Shown: one piece after another, positions 50,985-59,508 of the stretch
Layout: the number at the start of each line of letters is the position of its first letter
Position numbering within the stretch: the stretch's first letter is position 1
DNA from: Kluyvera ascorbata_C
Lineage (GTDB): Bacteria > Pseudomonadota > Gammaproteobacteria > Enterobacterales > Enterobacteriaceae
Length of the DNA stretch: 64,000 nucleotides
Direction of reading: 5' to 3'
Assembly: GCF_044197065.1 (NCBI RefSeq)
Contig: NZ_JBIQOI010000005.1
Span: 231,299-295,298, forward strand
Position numbers and translations under genes: made by a program
The notes under the pieces: generated by a model
The model's database searches: none
The model's input: the letters and a program-made list of their open reading frames with translations, nothing else
Told to the model about the DNA's origin: nothing

Positions 50985-51019
50985 GTACATTCCATGGAAT
51001 ATTATTCCGTGGAATGTAC
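50985..51019. promoter_or_regulatory. 35-bp dyad, operator of the MarR operon
   Basis: Left arm GTACATTCCATGGAATA and right arm TATTCCGTGGAATGTAC around a single T; 16 of 17 positions pair. Each arm contains its own small palindrome (TTCCATGGAA, TTCCGTGGAA). It ends 33 bases before the MarR start. Confidence 0.75.
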
Positions 51020-51052
51020 TTTGAATCTAAAGCAGATACCGGAGAGCAAACC

Positions 51053-51481
51053 ATGACGGCTGATATTGATACCTTTTCACACCTTGTACGCAGCCAGATC
51101 CTGTTATGGAATGCCTGTAATGAACGGGTGAAAACGTCGACCGGGCTCCCTCTGGCGCGGTTTGAAGTTTTGCGCACTGTGGAACTGCTCCCGCTTTGTC
51201 GGGTGAACGATATTGCGGAACAGATGCTCATAACCGTTGGCGCAGCCAGTAAGCTGGTCGATCGCCTGGCGCTAGCTGGACACCTTCAACGCCAGCCTAA
51301 TCCGGCAGATTCTCGTTCGTCTCTAATTTCTCTTACCCCTGAGGGGCAAACAATAGTTAAAAAGGCAGAGCAGGAGATAGCCGCCCTATTAAAGACGCAT
51401 CTGAGCGGGGTCGACCAACGCTCGCTGAACAGCACGTTGGCGCTGATTGAGCAAAATATTCACGCTTCAGGTAAAAAATGA
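51053..51481 (+). CDS. MarR-family transcriptional regulator
   Basis: 142 residues, winged-helix MarR fold ([40 protein letters not shown] near 55-95). The start at 51053 ([10 protein letters not shown]) has GGAGAG upstream; the longer frame from 50960 would read through the 35-bp dyad. Its stop overlaps the next start by four bases. It likely represses its own operon through the dyad. Ligand unknown. Confidence 0.9.
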   Translation: MTADIDTFSHLVRSQILLWNACNERVKTSTGLPLARFEVLRTVELLPLCRVNDIAEQMLITVGAASKLVDRLALAGHLQRQPNPADSRSSLISLTPEGQTIVKKAEQEIAALLKTHLSGVDQRSLNSTLALIEQNIHASGKK

Positions 51482-52470
51482 TGAACCAGATGAAGGCCGT
51501 TGTTCTGGAAGCACCGGGCGGTCCGGAAGCGCTGCACATCAGGCATATCCCCATACCTGAGCCGCGGCTGGGCCAGGTGTTGATACGAGTCTATGCTTTC
51601 GGTCTGAATCAGTCCGAACTGCATCTGCGCCTTGGCCTGGCCGGGAATGCTGTATTCCCCGTTGTCCCTGGGATTGAAGCGGTCGGTATCGTCGTTGCCT
51701 GCCCTAGGCAAGAGTTCACTCCAGGCCAGCAGGTGGTGACGATGATGGGCGGCATGGGACGTCAGTTTAACGGCGGATACGCTGAATACACCTGCGTTCC
51801 CGCCGGGCAGGTCATTGCATTTGATAGCTCACTTGACTGGGCGACGCTCGGGGCTATACCTGAGATGCTACAAACGGCCTGGGGATCTTTGCATATCGGT
51901 CTTAATGCCCAAAAAGGAGAGACGCTGCTGATCAGGGGCGGCAGCTCCTCTGTGGGTATGGCCGCAGCGCTGCTGGGAAAACAACGTGGTATGACGGTTT
52001 TATCCACCACACGTACCCCTAATCAAAAAGCCGATGCGCTATATCGTCTCGGCGTTGACCGCGTGCTTATTGATGATGGTGATGTCGCCGCGCAGGTTCG
52101 CGAGCAATACCCCTCTGGCATTGATTGCGCCATTGAACTGGTGGGAACAACGACCTTGCCGGATACACTGGCAGCCATCAAAGTGCATGGCACCGTCTGC
52201 TTTACCGGCATACTGGCAAACCAGTGGATAGTCAAAGATTTCTACCCTATAGATTACCTTCCGCGCGGCGTCAGGCTAACCGCTTATTCTGGTGAAGCAA
52301 CGGACCTTCCGGCTTTGGTGCTACAGCAGTTTATTGATGACGTTGCAGACGGTGAAATTAGCGTGCCAATCGCGAGAATTTACACGCTGGATGAAATCGT
52401 GCAGGCACACTCCGCGCTGGAGGCCGGGCGGCACAGCGGTAAGCTGGTGGTGGTTATCCCACATGACTGA
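51478..52470 (+). CDS. Zinc-type alcohol dehydrogenase/quinone oxidoreductase family protein
   Basis: 330 residues, medium-chain dehydrogenase/reductase. GroES-like N-terminal domain ([22 protein letters not shown]) and Rossmann domain with the NADPH motif [21 protein letters not shown] near residue 150. The catalytic zinc cysteine and His of true alcohol dehydrogenases are not evident, so a quinone oxidoreductase type that needs NADPH is more likely. Coupled to the MarR gene upstream and overlapping the transporter gene downstream by eight bases. Confidence 0.85.
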   Translation: MMNQMKAVVLEAPGGPEALHIRHIPIPEPRLGQVLIRVYAFGLNQSELHLRLGLAGNAVFPVVPGIEAVGIVVACPRQEFTPGQQVVTMMGGMGRQFNGGYAEYTCVPAGQVIAFDSSLDWATLGAIPEMLQTAWGSLHIGLNAQKGETLLIRGGSSSVGMAAALLGKQRGMTVLSTTRTPNQKADALYRLGVDRVLIDDGDVAAQVREQYPSGIDCAIELVGTTTLPDTLAAIKVHGTVCFTGILANQWIVKDFYPIDYLPRGVRLTAYSGEATDLPALVLQQFIDDVADGEISVPIARIYTLDEIVQAHSALEAGRHSGKLVVVIPHD

Positions 52471-53758
52471 TTCCGCTTATATCCGAGTCCCCAAAACCTC
52501 AATCGCCATTGCCGCGTTATCAACTATTGTTGAATGGTACGATTTTACGCTGTACCTCTATTTCGCTACCGTGTTGTCGAGAGTCTTTTTTGGCGGCGGT
52601 GATATGTCGCTTATCATCACGTTATCGGGTTTCGCCGTTTCCTATTTTCTCCGCCCGCTCGGAGCCATTTTCTTCGGTCATATTGGCAACAAATATGGCC
52701 GACGCCAGATGATGCTGATTTCTATGGCATTAATGACAGGAACTATGCTTTTGACCGCGCTGCTGCCAACGTATCAGCAGGTTGGGGCCGTAGCAGGAAT
52801 GAGCATTCTGGTATTGCGTGCCGTGATGGCATTTTCGGTGGGCGGCGAATACACCGGCGTGGTCGCCTATCTGCTGGAGAGCGCGACATCGGAACGTCGC
52901 GGACTAATGACGTCTCTGGCCTCCGCCGCCAGTGAAGTGGGCGGATTAATTGCCGTCGGCGTTTGCGCGATGATGGCGAATGTACTCAGTCCGACCAGCC
53001 TGGAGCAATGGGGGTGGCGGGTGCCATTTTTGATTGGCGCGGTGCTGGCAGCGGTGCTGTGGGCTGCCCGCACTACCTTGCGTGAATCGCCGGAATTTGA
53101 GCAATATCAGAGCAAAGGCATACCTCTGACTCTGGGCCAGACGATAGCTCGCTATCGGTTGGCCATTGGAAGAACCTTTGCCATTTCAGCGCTAGGTTCC
53201 GTCACCTATTATATTGGCATTGTTTATATCCCCGTGTTCCTGGTATCGACAGGGGGATATGCTGAAAAGAATGCGTTATCACTGTCGACGGTCGCCGCGT
53301 TTTGCGTGATCCTGGTGACGCCATTAACCGGCTACCTGTCCGATCGTCTGGGACGTAAGCCTGTACTGCTTTTCCTGGCATGTTGCAGTATTGCCCTGCC
53401 GCTGATGGTGTTTCGTCTGATGGCTGAGGGGGATTATCTGCTGACAATGTGTGGTGCCGTTGTACTGGCCTGTATTGCTGGAGGCGTCAGCGCAGTAGGA
53501 ACCTCAGCGACGGCGGAACAATTTTCTATTGATGGGCGTTTGATGGGGCTGGCGCTGGGGGCGACAGCGGCCACGGCACTGTTTGGGGGATTAACCCCCT
53601 ATCTTGCGCAGGTGCTAACCCAACACGTTGGCGGGCAATCCATCCCGGGTGTCATGATCATGATGGTGGCATTGCTTGTTCTGCCCGTATTTCTACGAAT
53701 GAGTGAAACGGCACCGAAAAGCAGAGCGGCAAAACCCACGCTGTTACGCAATCGCTAA
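52463..53758 (+). CDS. MFS transporter, metabolite:H+ symporter (MHS) family
   Basis: 431 residues, 12 membrane helices. The first helix carries the MHS signature ([19 protein letters not shown]) and motif [19 protein letters not shown] follows the second helix. Relatives transport proline/betaine, ketoglutarate, shikimate or citrate. The start at 52463 overlaps the oxidoreductase gene. With the oxidoreductase it may import and process a small organic compound under MarR control; this is inference. Confidence 0.88.
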   Translation: MTDSAYIRVPKTSIAIAALSTIVEWYDFTLYLYFATVLSRVFFGGGDMSLIITLSGFAVSYFLRPLGAIFFGHIGNKYGRRQMMLISMALMTGTMLLTALLPTYQQVGAVAGMSILVLRAVMAFSVGGEYTGVVAYLLESATSERRGLMTSLASAASEVGGLIAVGVCAMMANVLSPTSLEQWGWRVPFLIGAVLAAVLWAARTTLRESPEFEQYQSKGIPLTLGQTIARYRLAIGRTFAISALGSVTYYIGIVYIPVFLVSTGGYAEKNALSLSTVAAFCVILVTPLTGYLSDRLGRKPVLLFLACCSIALPLMVFRLMAEGDYLLTMCGAVVLACIAGGVSAVGTSATAEQFSIDGRLMGLALGATAATALFGGLTPYLAQVLTQHVGGQSIPGVMIMMVALLVLPVFLRMSETAPKSRAAKPTLLRNR

Positions 53759-53779
53759 CTCAGGACGGATCACCGACGC

Positions 53780-53808
53780 AAAAAAAAGCCGCATCAGCGG
53801 CTTTTTTT
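53780..53808. terminator. Terminator between MFS gene and the repeat-protein gene
   Basis: AAAGCCGC-ATCA-GCGGCTTT with A/T runs on both sides, so it can serve both convergent genes. Confidence 0.85.
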
Positions 53809-53825
53809 GACTCGATAAGTTGGGG

Positions 53826-54248
53826 TTATTCGCTGACTTTTTTCTCAAGGTCAGCGGCACCGTCTTTGGTTTTATCCCAGCCTCTCTGAGCGCCTTCTTT
53901 GGTGGCGTCCCACCCTTTCTGGGAAGCATCCTTGGTTTTATTCCAGCCTTTCTGAGCGCCTTCTTTGGTGGCATCCCACCCTTTTTCGGTCCCTTCTTTG
54001 GTTTTATGCCAGGTTTTCTGAGCGCCTTCGCTCACCTGACTACCTACGCTGTCGCTCTTACCTTCTGCGGCGTGCTTAGACTTCAGCTTAAGCTCTTCGC
54101 CCTGGTTTTGTGTCTGATGCAGTTTCTCTTTTGCGGTGTTCGCGTTTGCCTGTGCCTGGGCAACCGTGTCGTCGGTGGCATGTGTAGTCGCGGCGAAAAC
54201 AGGGGAAGCCAGCAGAAGGGCAGAAAGTGCAATTGTTGTTTTTTTCAT
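53826..54248 (-). CDS. Periplasmic protein with five 11-residue Trp repeats
   Basis: 140 residues, not assigned to a named family. Signal peptide about 1-19 (LLLASPVFA). Residues 30-75 are polar and probably helical. From residue 79 to 130 an 11-residue unit of the type KGWDATKEGAQ repeats five times, with Trp at 80, 91, 102, 113 and 124, exactly 11 apart. The hendecad pattern suggests a long amphipathic helix like those of LEA-type stress proteins; binding to membrane or peptidoglycan is possible. GAGGA precedes the ATG. It lies after hmuV on the same strand but 137 bases away, with its own leader. Confidence 0.75.
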   Translation of the reverse strand: MKKTTIALSALLLASPVFAATTHATDDTVAQAQANANTAKEKLHQTQNQGEELKLKSKHAAEGKSDSVGSQVSEGAQKTWHKTKEGTEKGWDATKEGAQKGWNKTKDASQKGWDATKEGAQRGWDKTKDGAADLEKKVSE

Positions 54249-54344
54249 AACAAATCCTCATCAGTTTGTGAGCGATAGAAAGGATGGCACAGACTTTTGG
54301 ATGAGGCTTTAGGAATAAACTGTAATTGAATCATTGTGTTCCAG

Positions 54345-54377
54345 CAGGCGGTTTTGACAAGGGTGCTAAACCGCCTG
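54345..54377. terminator. Hairpin after hmuV
   Basis: CAGGCGGTTT/AAACCGCCTG, ten-base-pair stem with 13-base loop, eight bases beyond the hmuV stop. No T run on the minus strand, so termination efficiency is uncertain. Confidence 0.5.
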
Positions 54378-54384
54378 TGAATCA

Positions 54385-55152
54385 TCATCTTTCCAGTACG
54401 ATCAGCGGGGCGTCATCGTGCGTTCGGGTGACGGCGACTTCGGCTTGATAGAGGTTGCGTAGTGCGGGTTCCGTCAGCACGTCCTGCGGTGTGCCGTTAT
54501 CAACGACCTGACCTTTTTCTAACAGCACGATGTGGTCGGCGTAGCGCGCGGCAAGGTTGAGGTCATGCAGTACGCAGCAGACGTTAAACTGCCGTTTCTG
54601 CACCAGTTCGCGCAGCAGACGGAACAGCTGTTGCTGGTGGTGAATATCCAGCGCTGAGGTCGGTTCGTCGAGGAACAGCCACTTTGGCGTCGGCTCCGGT
54701 TCCCACAGCTGCACCAGCAGGCGCGCGAGCTGTACCCGCTGCTGTTCACCGCCGGAGAGGTGGCGATAGTCGCGAGAGGCCAGTTCGCGGCAGCCGCACA
54801 GCGCCATAATATGCTCCGTCTCATCGCGCGGATTACTGCTGCGATGCGGATGGCGGCCCATGCGGATAACCTCCATCACGCTAAAGGGAAACGCCATTTC
54901 CTGGTTCTGGCGCATCACGGCGCGGCTTTTAGCCAGGGCCTCGGTTGGCCATGCATCCAGCGCTTTACCAAACATCGAGCAGGTGCCGCTGTCCGGCTTC
55001 AGATAGCCGGTGAGCTGGCGCAGCAACGTTGATTTGCCCGCGCCGTTTGGCCCCAGAATAGCGACTATCTCTCCGCCGGGTAGCGTGAGCGAGACGTTGT
55101 GGGTCAGGCGGCGACCGTTGATGCTGTAGGTGAGATTCCGGGCTTCAATCAT
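54385..55152 (-). CDS. hmuV: Haem ABC transporter ATPase HmuV
   Basis: 255 residues. Walker [10 protein letters not shown], signature [15 protein letters not shown], Walker [13 protein letters not shown] and switch His in [15 protein letters not shown]. It powers haem import through HmuU. The start at 55152 ([10 protein letters not shown]) overlaps the hmuU stop by four bases. Last gene of the haem operon. Confidence 0.94.
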   Translation of the reverse strand: MIEARNLTYSINGRRLTHNVSLTLPGGEIVAILGPNGAGKSTLLRQLTGYLKPDSGTCSMFGKALDAWPTEALAKSRAVMRQNQEMAFPFSVMEVIRMGRHPHRSSNPRDETEHIMALCGCRELASRDYRHLSGGEQQRVQLARLLVQLWEPEPTPKWLFLDEPTSALDIHHQQQLFRLLRELVQKRQFNVCCVLHDLNLAARYADHIVLLEKGQVVDNGTPQDVLTEPALRNLYQAEVAVTRTHDDAPLIVLER

Positions 55153-56141
55153 AGCGCTCTCCGTGTTCGCAGGATCAGCCAAAGAAAATAGGGGCCGCCG
55201 ATAAGGCTGGTGAGCAGGCCCACCGGCATTTCAGCGGGCTGCACCAGCGTGCGCGCCAGCGTGTCGGCAACCAGTAAGAGGCAGGCGCCAGCAAGCGTTG
55301 AGCAGGGCAGCAGCCAGCGGTGGTCGGCGCCAATGGTCATGCGAATAAGATGCGGAATCACCAGGCCGATAAAACCAATCACGCCGCTGACCGAGACCGC
55401 CGCGCCAACCAGCAGAGAGCTGAGCAACAGCAGCAGTTGGCGCTTGCGCTTCACGTTGACGCCGAGGTAGTGCGCCTCTTCATCGCCAAGCTGCAGCAGG
55501 TTCAGCGTGGTAGCAAGCCAGGCGGTGGCGACCATGGCGGGCAGCGCAAACGAGGCGGCCACCAGCAGCGTTGGCCACTGCGCCTGCCCCAGACTACCCA
55601 TCATCCACAGCGTGAGCTGACGCAGCTGCTGCTCGTCGCCGACATAGCTCAGGATGCCGATTGCCGCGCCGCAAAGCGCGTTGATGGCGATCCCCGCCAG
55701 CAGCAGTTGGATCATGCCGCCGTGCTGGTGGCGCAGGCTAATCAGGAAAATAACGGCGCACACGACCAGACTACCCACAACGGCGAAAATCATCTGTTCG
55801 TACAGCAAGAAAGCGGCGGGGAGCGAAACCGGGAAGATAATAGCGACGCCGACCATCAGCGCCGAGCCGCTGCTGACGCCGAGCAGACCCGGGTCTGCCA
55901 TCGGGTTACGGAACAACCCCTGCATGATCACCCCGGCGGTAGCCAGCGCGCCGCCAACCAGCACCGCCAGCAGCACGCGCGGCAGGCGAATGTTCAGCCA
56001 GATATCGCGATAGTGCGCATCCTGCAACGAGGCGAAGGTGATTTTTAGCGCTCCCTGGCTGGCGCCGACCAGCACGAGAGTCGCCAGTATCAGCAGCAGG
56101 CCGATAAAAACGCTGAAAGAAGAGAGTGAATCCTTGAACAC
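55149..56141 (-). CDS. hmuU: Haem ABC transporter permease HmuU/ChuU
   Basis: 330 residues, FecCD family with about ten membrane helices ([47 protein letters not shown]). The start is taken as the GTG at 56141, which has GGAG six bases upstream; the frame is open to an ATG at 56240 but that would overlap chuY by 50 bases and add a charged, non-family N-terminus. It moves haem through the inner membrane with HmuT and HmuV. Confidence 0.9.
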   Translation of the reverse strand: MFKDSLSSFSVFIGLLLILATLVLVGASQGALKITFASLQDAHYRDIWLNIRLPRVLLAVLVGGALATAGVIMQGLFRNPMADPGLLGVSSGSALMVGVAIIFPVSLPAAFLLYEQMIFAVVGSLVVCAVIFLISLRHQHGGMIQLLLAGIAINALCGAAIGILSYVGDEQQLRQLTLWMMGSLGQAQWPTLLVAASFALPAMVATAWLATTLNLLQLGDEEAHYLGVNVKRKRQLLLLLSSLLVGAAVSVSGVIGFIGLVIPHLIRMTIGADHRWLLPCSTLAGACLLLVADTLARTLVQPAEMPVGLLTSLIGGPYFLWLILRTRRAL

Positions 56142-56190
56142 GCAAAGCTCCGTTACATCGATGCGGCGCGATGGACGCGCCGCAGAGTGA

Positions 56191-56814
56191 TTATGCCGGT
56201 TTGAGGTCTGGCTCAACCAGGCTGTAAACCTGCTGGTCAAGCGCTGGGGCGCTGGCTAACGCCTGAATATGCGCGGCGACGTCCGCCCGCTGCACAAAAC
56301 CATGCACTTCCTGTTGCTGCACGCGCAGCGCCTTACCGCTCGCTTCGCCGCTGAGCAGCCCGGCAGGGCGCAGAATGGCGTAGTCCAGCGTGCTGGTTTG
56401 CAGCCAGCTTTCCGCCAGACTTTTCTCGCGTACGGCCTGGCCAAACGCCGCTTTGGCGCGCGGGGAGAGGAACGGCCAGCTATCGCCGCAGCCAAGCGAT
56501 GTCACCAGAATCATGCGGTGAAGACCGGCTTTTTCTGCTTCATCAATCACCGTGCGGTGGGCGAGGTAATCCTGCGCGCCGCCCATAGTGGAGATAATCG
56601 TTGCCGTTTCACCGGCGGCCTGACAGGTTTTCGCGACAATATCAGCGTCGCAGGCATCGCCAATGAAAACCTGTGCGCCCAGCGCTTCCAGCCGCGCGGC
56701 GGCCTCTGGGTTGCGCACCAGCGCCACTACCGGGCGTTTTTCTGCCAGCGCCAGCGCGGCGGTGAGTGCGCCGATGCCTTTACCGCCCGCGCCAAAAATT
56801 AACCATGGGTTCAT
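56191..56814 (-). CDS. chuY: ChuY-like NAD(P)-binding anaerobilin reductase
   Basis: 207 residues, the length of E. coli ChuY. Atypical SDR/NmrA-like Rossmann fold with GAGGKGIGALTAALALAEKRP at the N-terminus and MGGAQDYLAHRTVIDEAEKAG. In E. coli O157:H7 ChuY reduces anaerobilin made by ChuW. Its start overlaps the chuX stop by one base. Confidence 0.9.
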   Translation of the reverse strand: MNPWLIFGAGGKGIGALTAALALAEKRPVVALVRNPEAAARLEALGAQVFIGDACDADIVAKTCQAAGETATIISTMGGAQDYLAHRTVIDEAEKAGLHRMILVTSLGCGDSWPFLSPRAKAAFGQAVREKSLAESWLQTSTLDYAILRPAGLLSGEASGKALRVQQQEVHGFVQRADVAAHIQALASAPALDQQVYSLVEPDLKPA

Positions 56815-57308
56815 CAGGACGCTCCCTTCAGTACGGCAGCGAGCGTACGGAAGGCGTCAACCTGCTCGCTCAATAGCTGGCGGTGGTCGTCACGGCCAAG
56901 GAAGATTTTGAACATCGCGCTGCCCGCGGCGTTAAAGAACAGAATCGAGGCGGTATCCATCGCCATAAATTTGCGCTCTACGAGGGCGATATGGGTGCAG
57001 TTTTCTGCCTTGATGTGGCCGGTCATGCCCTTTTTCCCACGCAGGTTGAAGTAGCCGTGGCGATGGAAGCCGGACGGCAGTTCACCGGTAAATTCCAGAA
57101 TCACGTCGGCGGTATGCACCAGCGTCGTGACCTTGCCCCATTCGGCGACGGTGTCCCAGACGGTGTCGAACTTGTCGCCCGCGGCCAGCGTGTGCGATGG
57201 CAGGTTTTTGACGACCTCCAGCAGGGTGGTGTTGTACTGGCTGGCAATGGCTTCCAGCGTGCCGTCAGGCTCGGTTTTTAAAAAATCATGCAGGGATACG
57301 TTGCTCAT
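56814..57308 (-). CDS. chuX: Haem utilisation carrier protein ChuX/HutX
   Basis: 164 residues. Matches ChuX in pattern (VSLHDFLKTEPDGTLEAIA, GELPSGFHRHGYFNLRGKKG, GRDDHRQLLSEQVDAF). It binds haem in the cytoplasm and passes it between partners of the anaerobic degradation pathway. The second of two adjacent ATGs (57308) is preferred from the GGAG spacing and the E. coli start MSHVSL. Confidence 0.93.
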   Translation of the reverse strand: MSNVSLHDFLKTEPDGTLEAIASQYNTTLLEVVKNLPSHTLAAGDKFDTVWDTVAEWGKVTTLVHTADVILEFTGELPSGFHRHGYFNLRGKKGMTGHIKAENCTHIALVERKFMAMDTASILFFNAAGSAMFKIFLGRDDHRQLLSEQVDAFRTLAAVLKGAS

Positions 57309-57320
57309 CATTAACTCCTG

Positions 57321-58664
57321 TTATTGGGTTTCAACCGCAATGCGCGGTGCGTTAAGTGCCTGAATAAGTTCATCAAGAGACTGCAAAATATTGCTCGCCC
57401 AGAAGCGTCCTTCGTTGGTCAGACGCAGGCAGGTTGAGTCGTCCAGCGTCAGCCCGGCGCGATGCCATTGGGCCAGCAGCGGGGTGAGTTTCGCGGCGTG
57501 CGGCGTCAGCGCATCCAGCGGCACGCGGGCCGTTTCTATGCCGGATTGCAGCAGGTGCCGCCACTGGAAGCCGCGCTCGGCGGTGCGCATCATCATCATC
57601 AGCGGCTTTTTACCGGCGGCGATGGATTCGTGCCAGGCGTTGAGATTGCGCTCGACCATCCATGAATAACCGTTGACGGAGCCGCCCGCGCCGGAGCCCA
57701 GCGCCAGGCAGTCTGCGCCCTGTTTAATCAGTAAATTGTAGAGGTTGCGCTCTCGGGTGGTGCGCGCCCAGTGGCTGTTGCTGATGCAGCGCCAGCCGGC
57801 CTGGTCCATAAAATCGCAGCCCTGAAGATAGAGGTCACGGCGTTCGGCAGGCTGCGGCACGCTGGTGCGACCGTTTTCAACCGCTTTGCCAAGCGGCGTG
57901 TTGGGAATGAGGTTAAGGGCGTAGAGGTCGACGCCGTCGAGGCCGATATCACGGGCAATCGCCAGATCTTCACCCCACAGCGCGGCGTTCTGTCCGGGCA
58001 GGCCAAACAACAGGTCACAGACCACCGCGGCGCGGTCGCGCTTGACCAGCCCTTCCATAAAGGCGATGGCGGTAGGGCCGTCGGAGGTGCGGGCCATCTT
58101 CTTACGGATTTTGCTGTTAAACGACTGAATGCCGATGGAGAAACGGTTGGCTCCGGCATCGAGACAGGCGTCAATCCGCGCGTCATCGAAGTTCAGCACT
58201 CGCCCTTCAATGGTGATTTCACAGTCCGGCGCCAGCGGCAGGCGTTCGCGCAGGGCGGTAATAATGCGCGCCAGATCGCGGGCCGAGAGCGCCGACGGCG
58301 TGCCGCCGCCGAAGTAGACCGCGTGAATAGGAGCAGACTGGTGCAGCACGCTGTCGGCCTCCATCTCAATTTCACGCAGCAGCGCGTCGGTGTAGCGCGC
58401 GCAGTGGTCCTCTTCGAAGCGGTTCTGGTAGAAACCGCAGAAGGTGCAGTGGGTAGCGCAAAACGGAATGTGCAGATACAGCAGGCGCTTACGCGGCGGC
58501 GCGACGTGATTCAGCACCTCTTGCCAGGTGTGCTCAAGCTGCTCTTTGGCAATGGGCACGGCGCCGCGCCACGGCATGGTGGCGCGGCGATCCTTGAAGG
58601 GCTGGCCGCCCTCCAGCGCAAAATGTGGGGTTAAATCCAGGTCGGTAGGGGTATTCAACATCAT
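57321..58664 (-). CDS. chuW: Anaerobilin synthase ChuW/HutW (radical SAM methyltransferase)
   Basis: 447 residues (an adjacent ATG at 58661 gives 446). HemN-like radical SAM enzyme; the 4Fe-4S cluster motif CATHCTFCGFYQ lies near residue 68. Conserved YFGGGTPSALSARDLARII and RFSIGIQSFNSKIRKKM. It opens the haem ring without oxygen by SAM-dependent methylation, releasing iron as anaerobilin forms. Sits between hmuT and chuX in the operon. Confidence 0.94.
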   Translation of the reverse strand: MMLNTPTDLDLTPHFALEGGQPFKDRRATMPWRGAVPIAKEQLEHTWQEVLNHVAPPRKRLLYLHIPFCATHCTFCGFYQNRFEEDHCARYTDALLREIEMEADSVLHQSAPIHAVYFGGGTPSALSARDLARIITALRERLPLAPDCEITIEGRVLNFDDARIDACLDAGANRFSIGIQSFNSKIRKKMARTSDGPTAIAFMEGLVKRDRAAVVCDLLFGLPGQNAALWGEDLAIARDIGLDGVDLYALNLIPNTPLGKAVENGRTSVPQPAERRDLYLQGCDFMDQAGWRCISNSHWARTTRERNLYNLLIKQGADCLALGSGAGGSVNGYSWMVERNLNAWHESIAAGKKPLMMMMRTAERGFQWRHLLQSGIETARVPLDALTPHAAKLTPLLAQWHRAGLTLDDSTCLRLTNEGRFWASNILQSLDELIQALNAPRIAVETQ

Positions 58665-58681
58665 CGGTCTTTCTACGTCCT

Positions 58682-59506
58682 TTAGTGTGGCCAGAACTGG
58701 CGGTGCAGCGTTTCAACCGCGTCGGCAACGCGCGGGCCCATGCCGAGGATCAGGGATTGATCGAGCATCACGATGCGCTGGTTTTTCCACGCGTTGGTGC
58801 GGGTGATCCCTGCGATGGTGCTCAGGCGATTGAGGTCGCCATCGACCATTTGTGAGGTGACAATAATTACCTCCGGGTTAGCGGCAATCAGCGCTTCGGC
58901 GCTGTAGCTGCGATACTGTGGATGCTGCGCAACGTTGCGGGCACCGGCGAGGGTCATAATGGCATCGGCAACGCTGCCTTTCCCCGCGACCTGCGGGGCG
59001 CTGCCCCCGGCGCTGAGAATAAACAGCGCGCTCACCGGGGCAGGTTTGCTGGCGCTGCTCTGCGCCACTTTTTCCAGCCGCTGACTCAGCGTATTAACAA
59101 GCGCAGCGCCGCGCTCTTCGTCGCCAAGCTCGCGGGCAAGCGTGCGGATATTGGCGTACATCTGTTCGACGGTGGCCGGTACACGAGGTAGCGTCAGCAC
59201 CGCGACGTGCTGCGAACGTAGCTGGTCAAACACCAACTGTGGGCCCGCGTCCTGCCAGGTGATAAAGCGGGTAGGTTTCAGCGATAAAATGCCTTCACTG
59301 CTGAGCTGCTTCCAGTAGCCGATATGCGGCAGCGCCGCGGTTTCCGGTGGGTATGAGGTGGTTTCATCCACCCCGACCACTCGCTCGCCCGCCCCGAGGG
59401 CGTAAATCAGCTCGCTAAGCGAACCTCCTGCGACCACGATGCGCTCGGCTGCCTGGGCGCTAAATATGGCGGCCAGCGCCAGTAATCCGATAGCCAGTTT
59501 TTTCAT
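58682..59506 (-). CDS. hmuT: Periplasmic haem-binding protein HmuT/ChuT
   Basis: 274 residues, class III binding protein. Signal peptide about 1-19 (MKKLAIGLLALAAIFSAQA). Starts with ERIVVAGGSLSELIYALGAGERVVG, typical of haem-binding HmuT. It hands haem from the receptor to HmuUV. The start at 59506 lies two bases after the stop of the receptor gene. Confidence 0.93.
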   Translation of the reverse strand: MKKLAIGLLALAAIFSAQAAERIVVAGGSLSELIYALGAGERVVGVDETTSYPPETAALPHIGYWKQLSSEGILSLKPTRFITWQDAGPQLVFDQLRSQHVAVLTLPRVPATVEQMYANIRTLARELGDEERGAALVNTLSQRLEKVAQSSASKPAPVSALFILSAGGSAPQVAGKGSVADAIMTLAGARNVAQHPQYRSYSAEALIAANPEVIIVTSQMVDGDLNRLSTIAGITRTNAWKNQRIVMLDQSLILGMGPRVADAVETLHRQFWPH

Positions 59507-59508
59507 TG

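Noticed and set aside
53850..54020. Short DNA tandem repeats as a CRISPR or satellite
   Set aside because: The 33-base periodicity is explained by the 11-residue repeats of the coding sequence.
53820..54278. 152-codon hydrophobic plus-strand frame opposite the Trp-repeat gene
   Set aside because: It is the antisense of the repeats; the minus-strand frame has the signal peptide and RBS.
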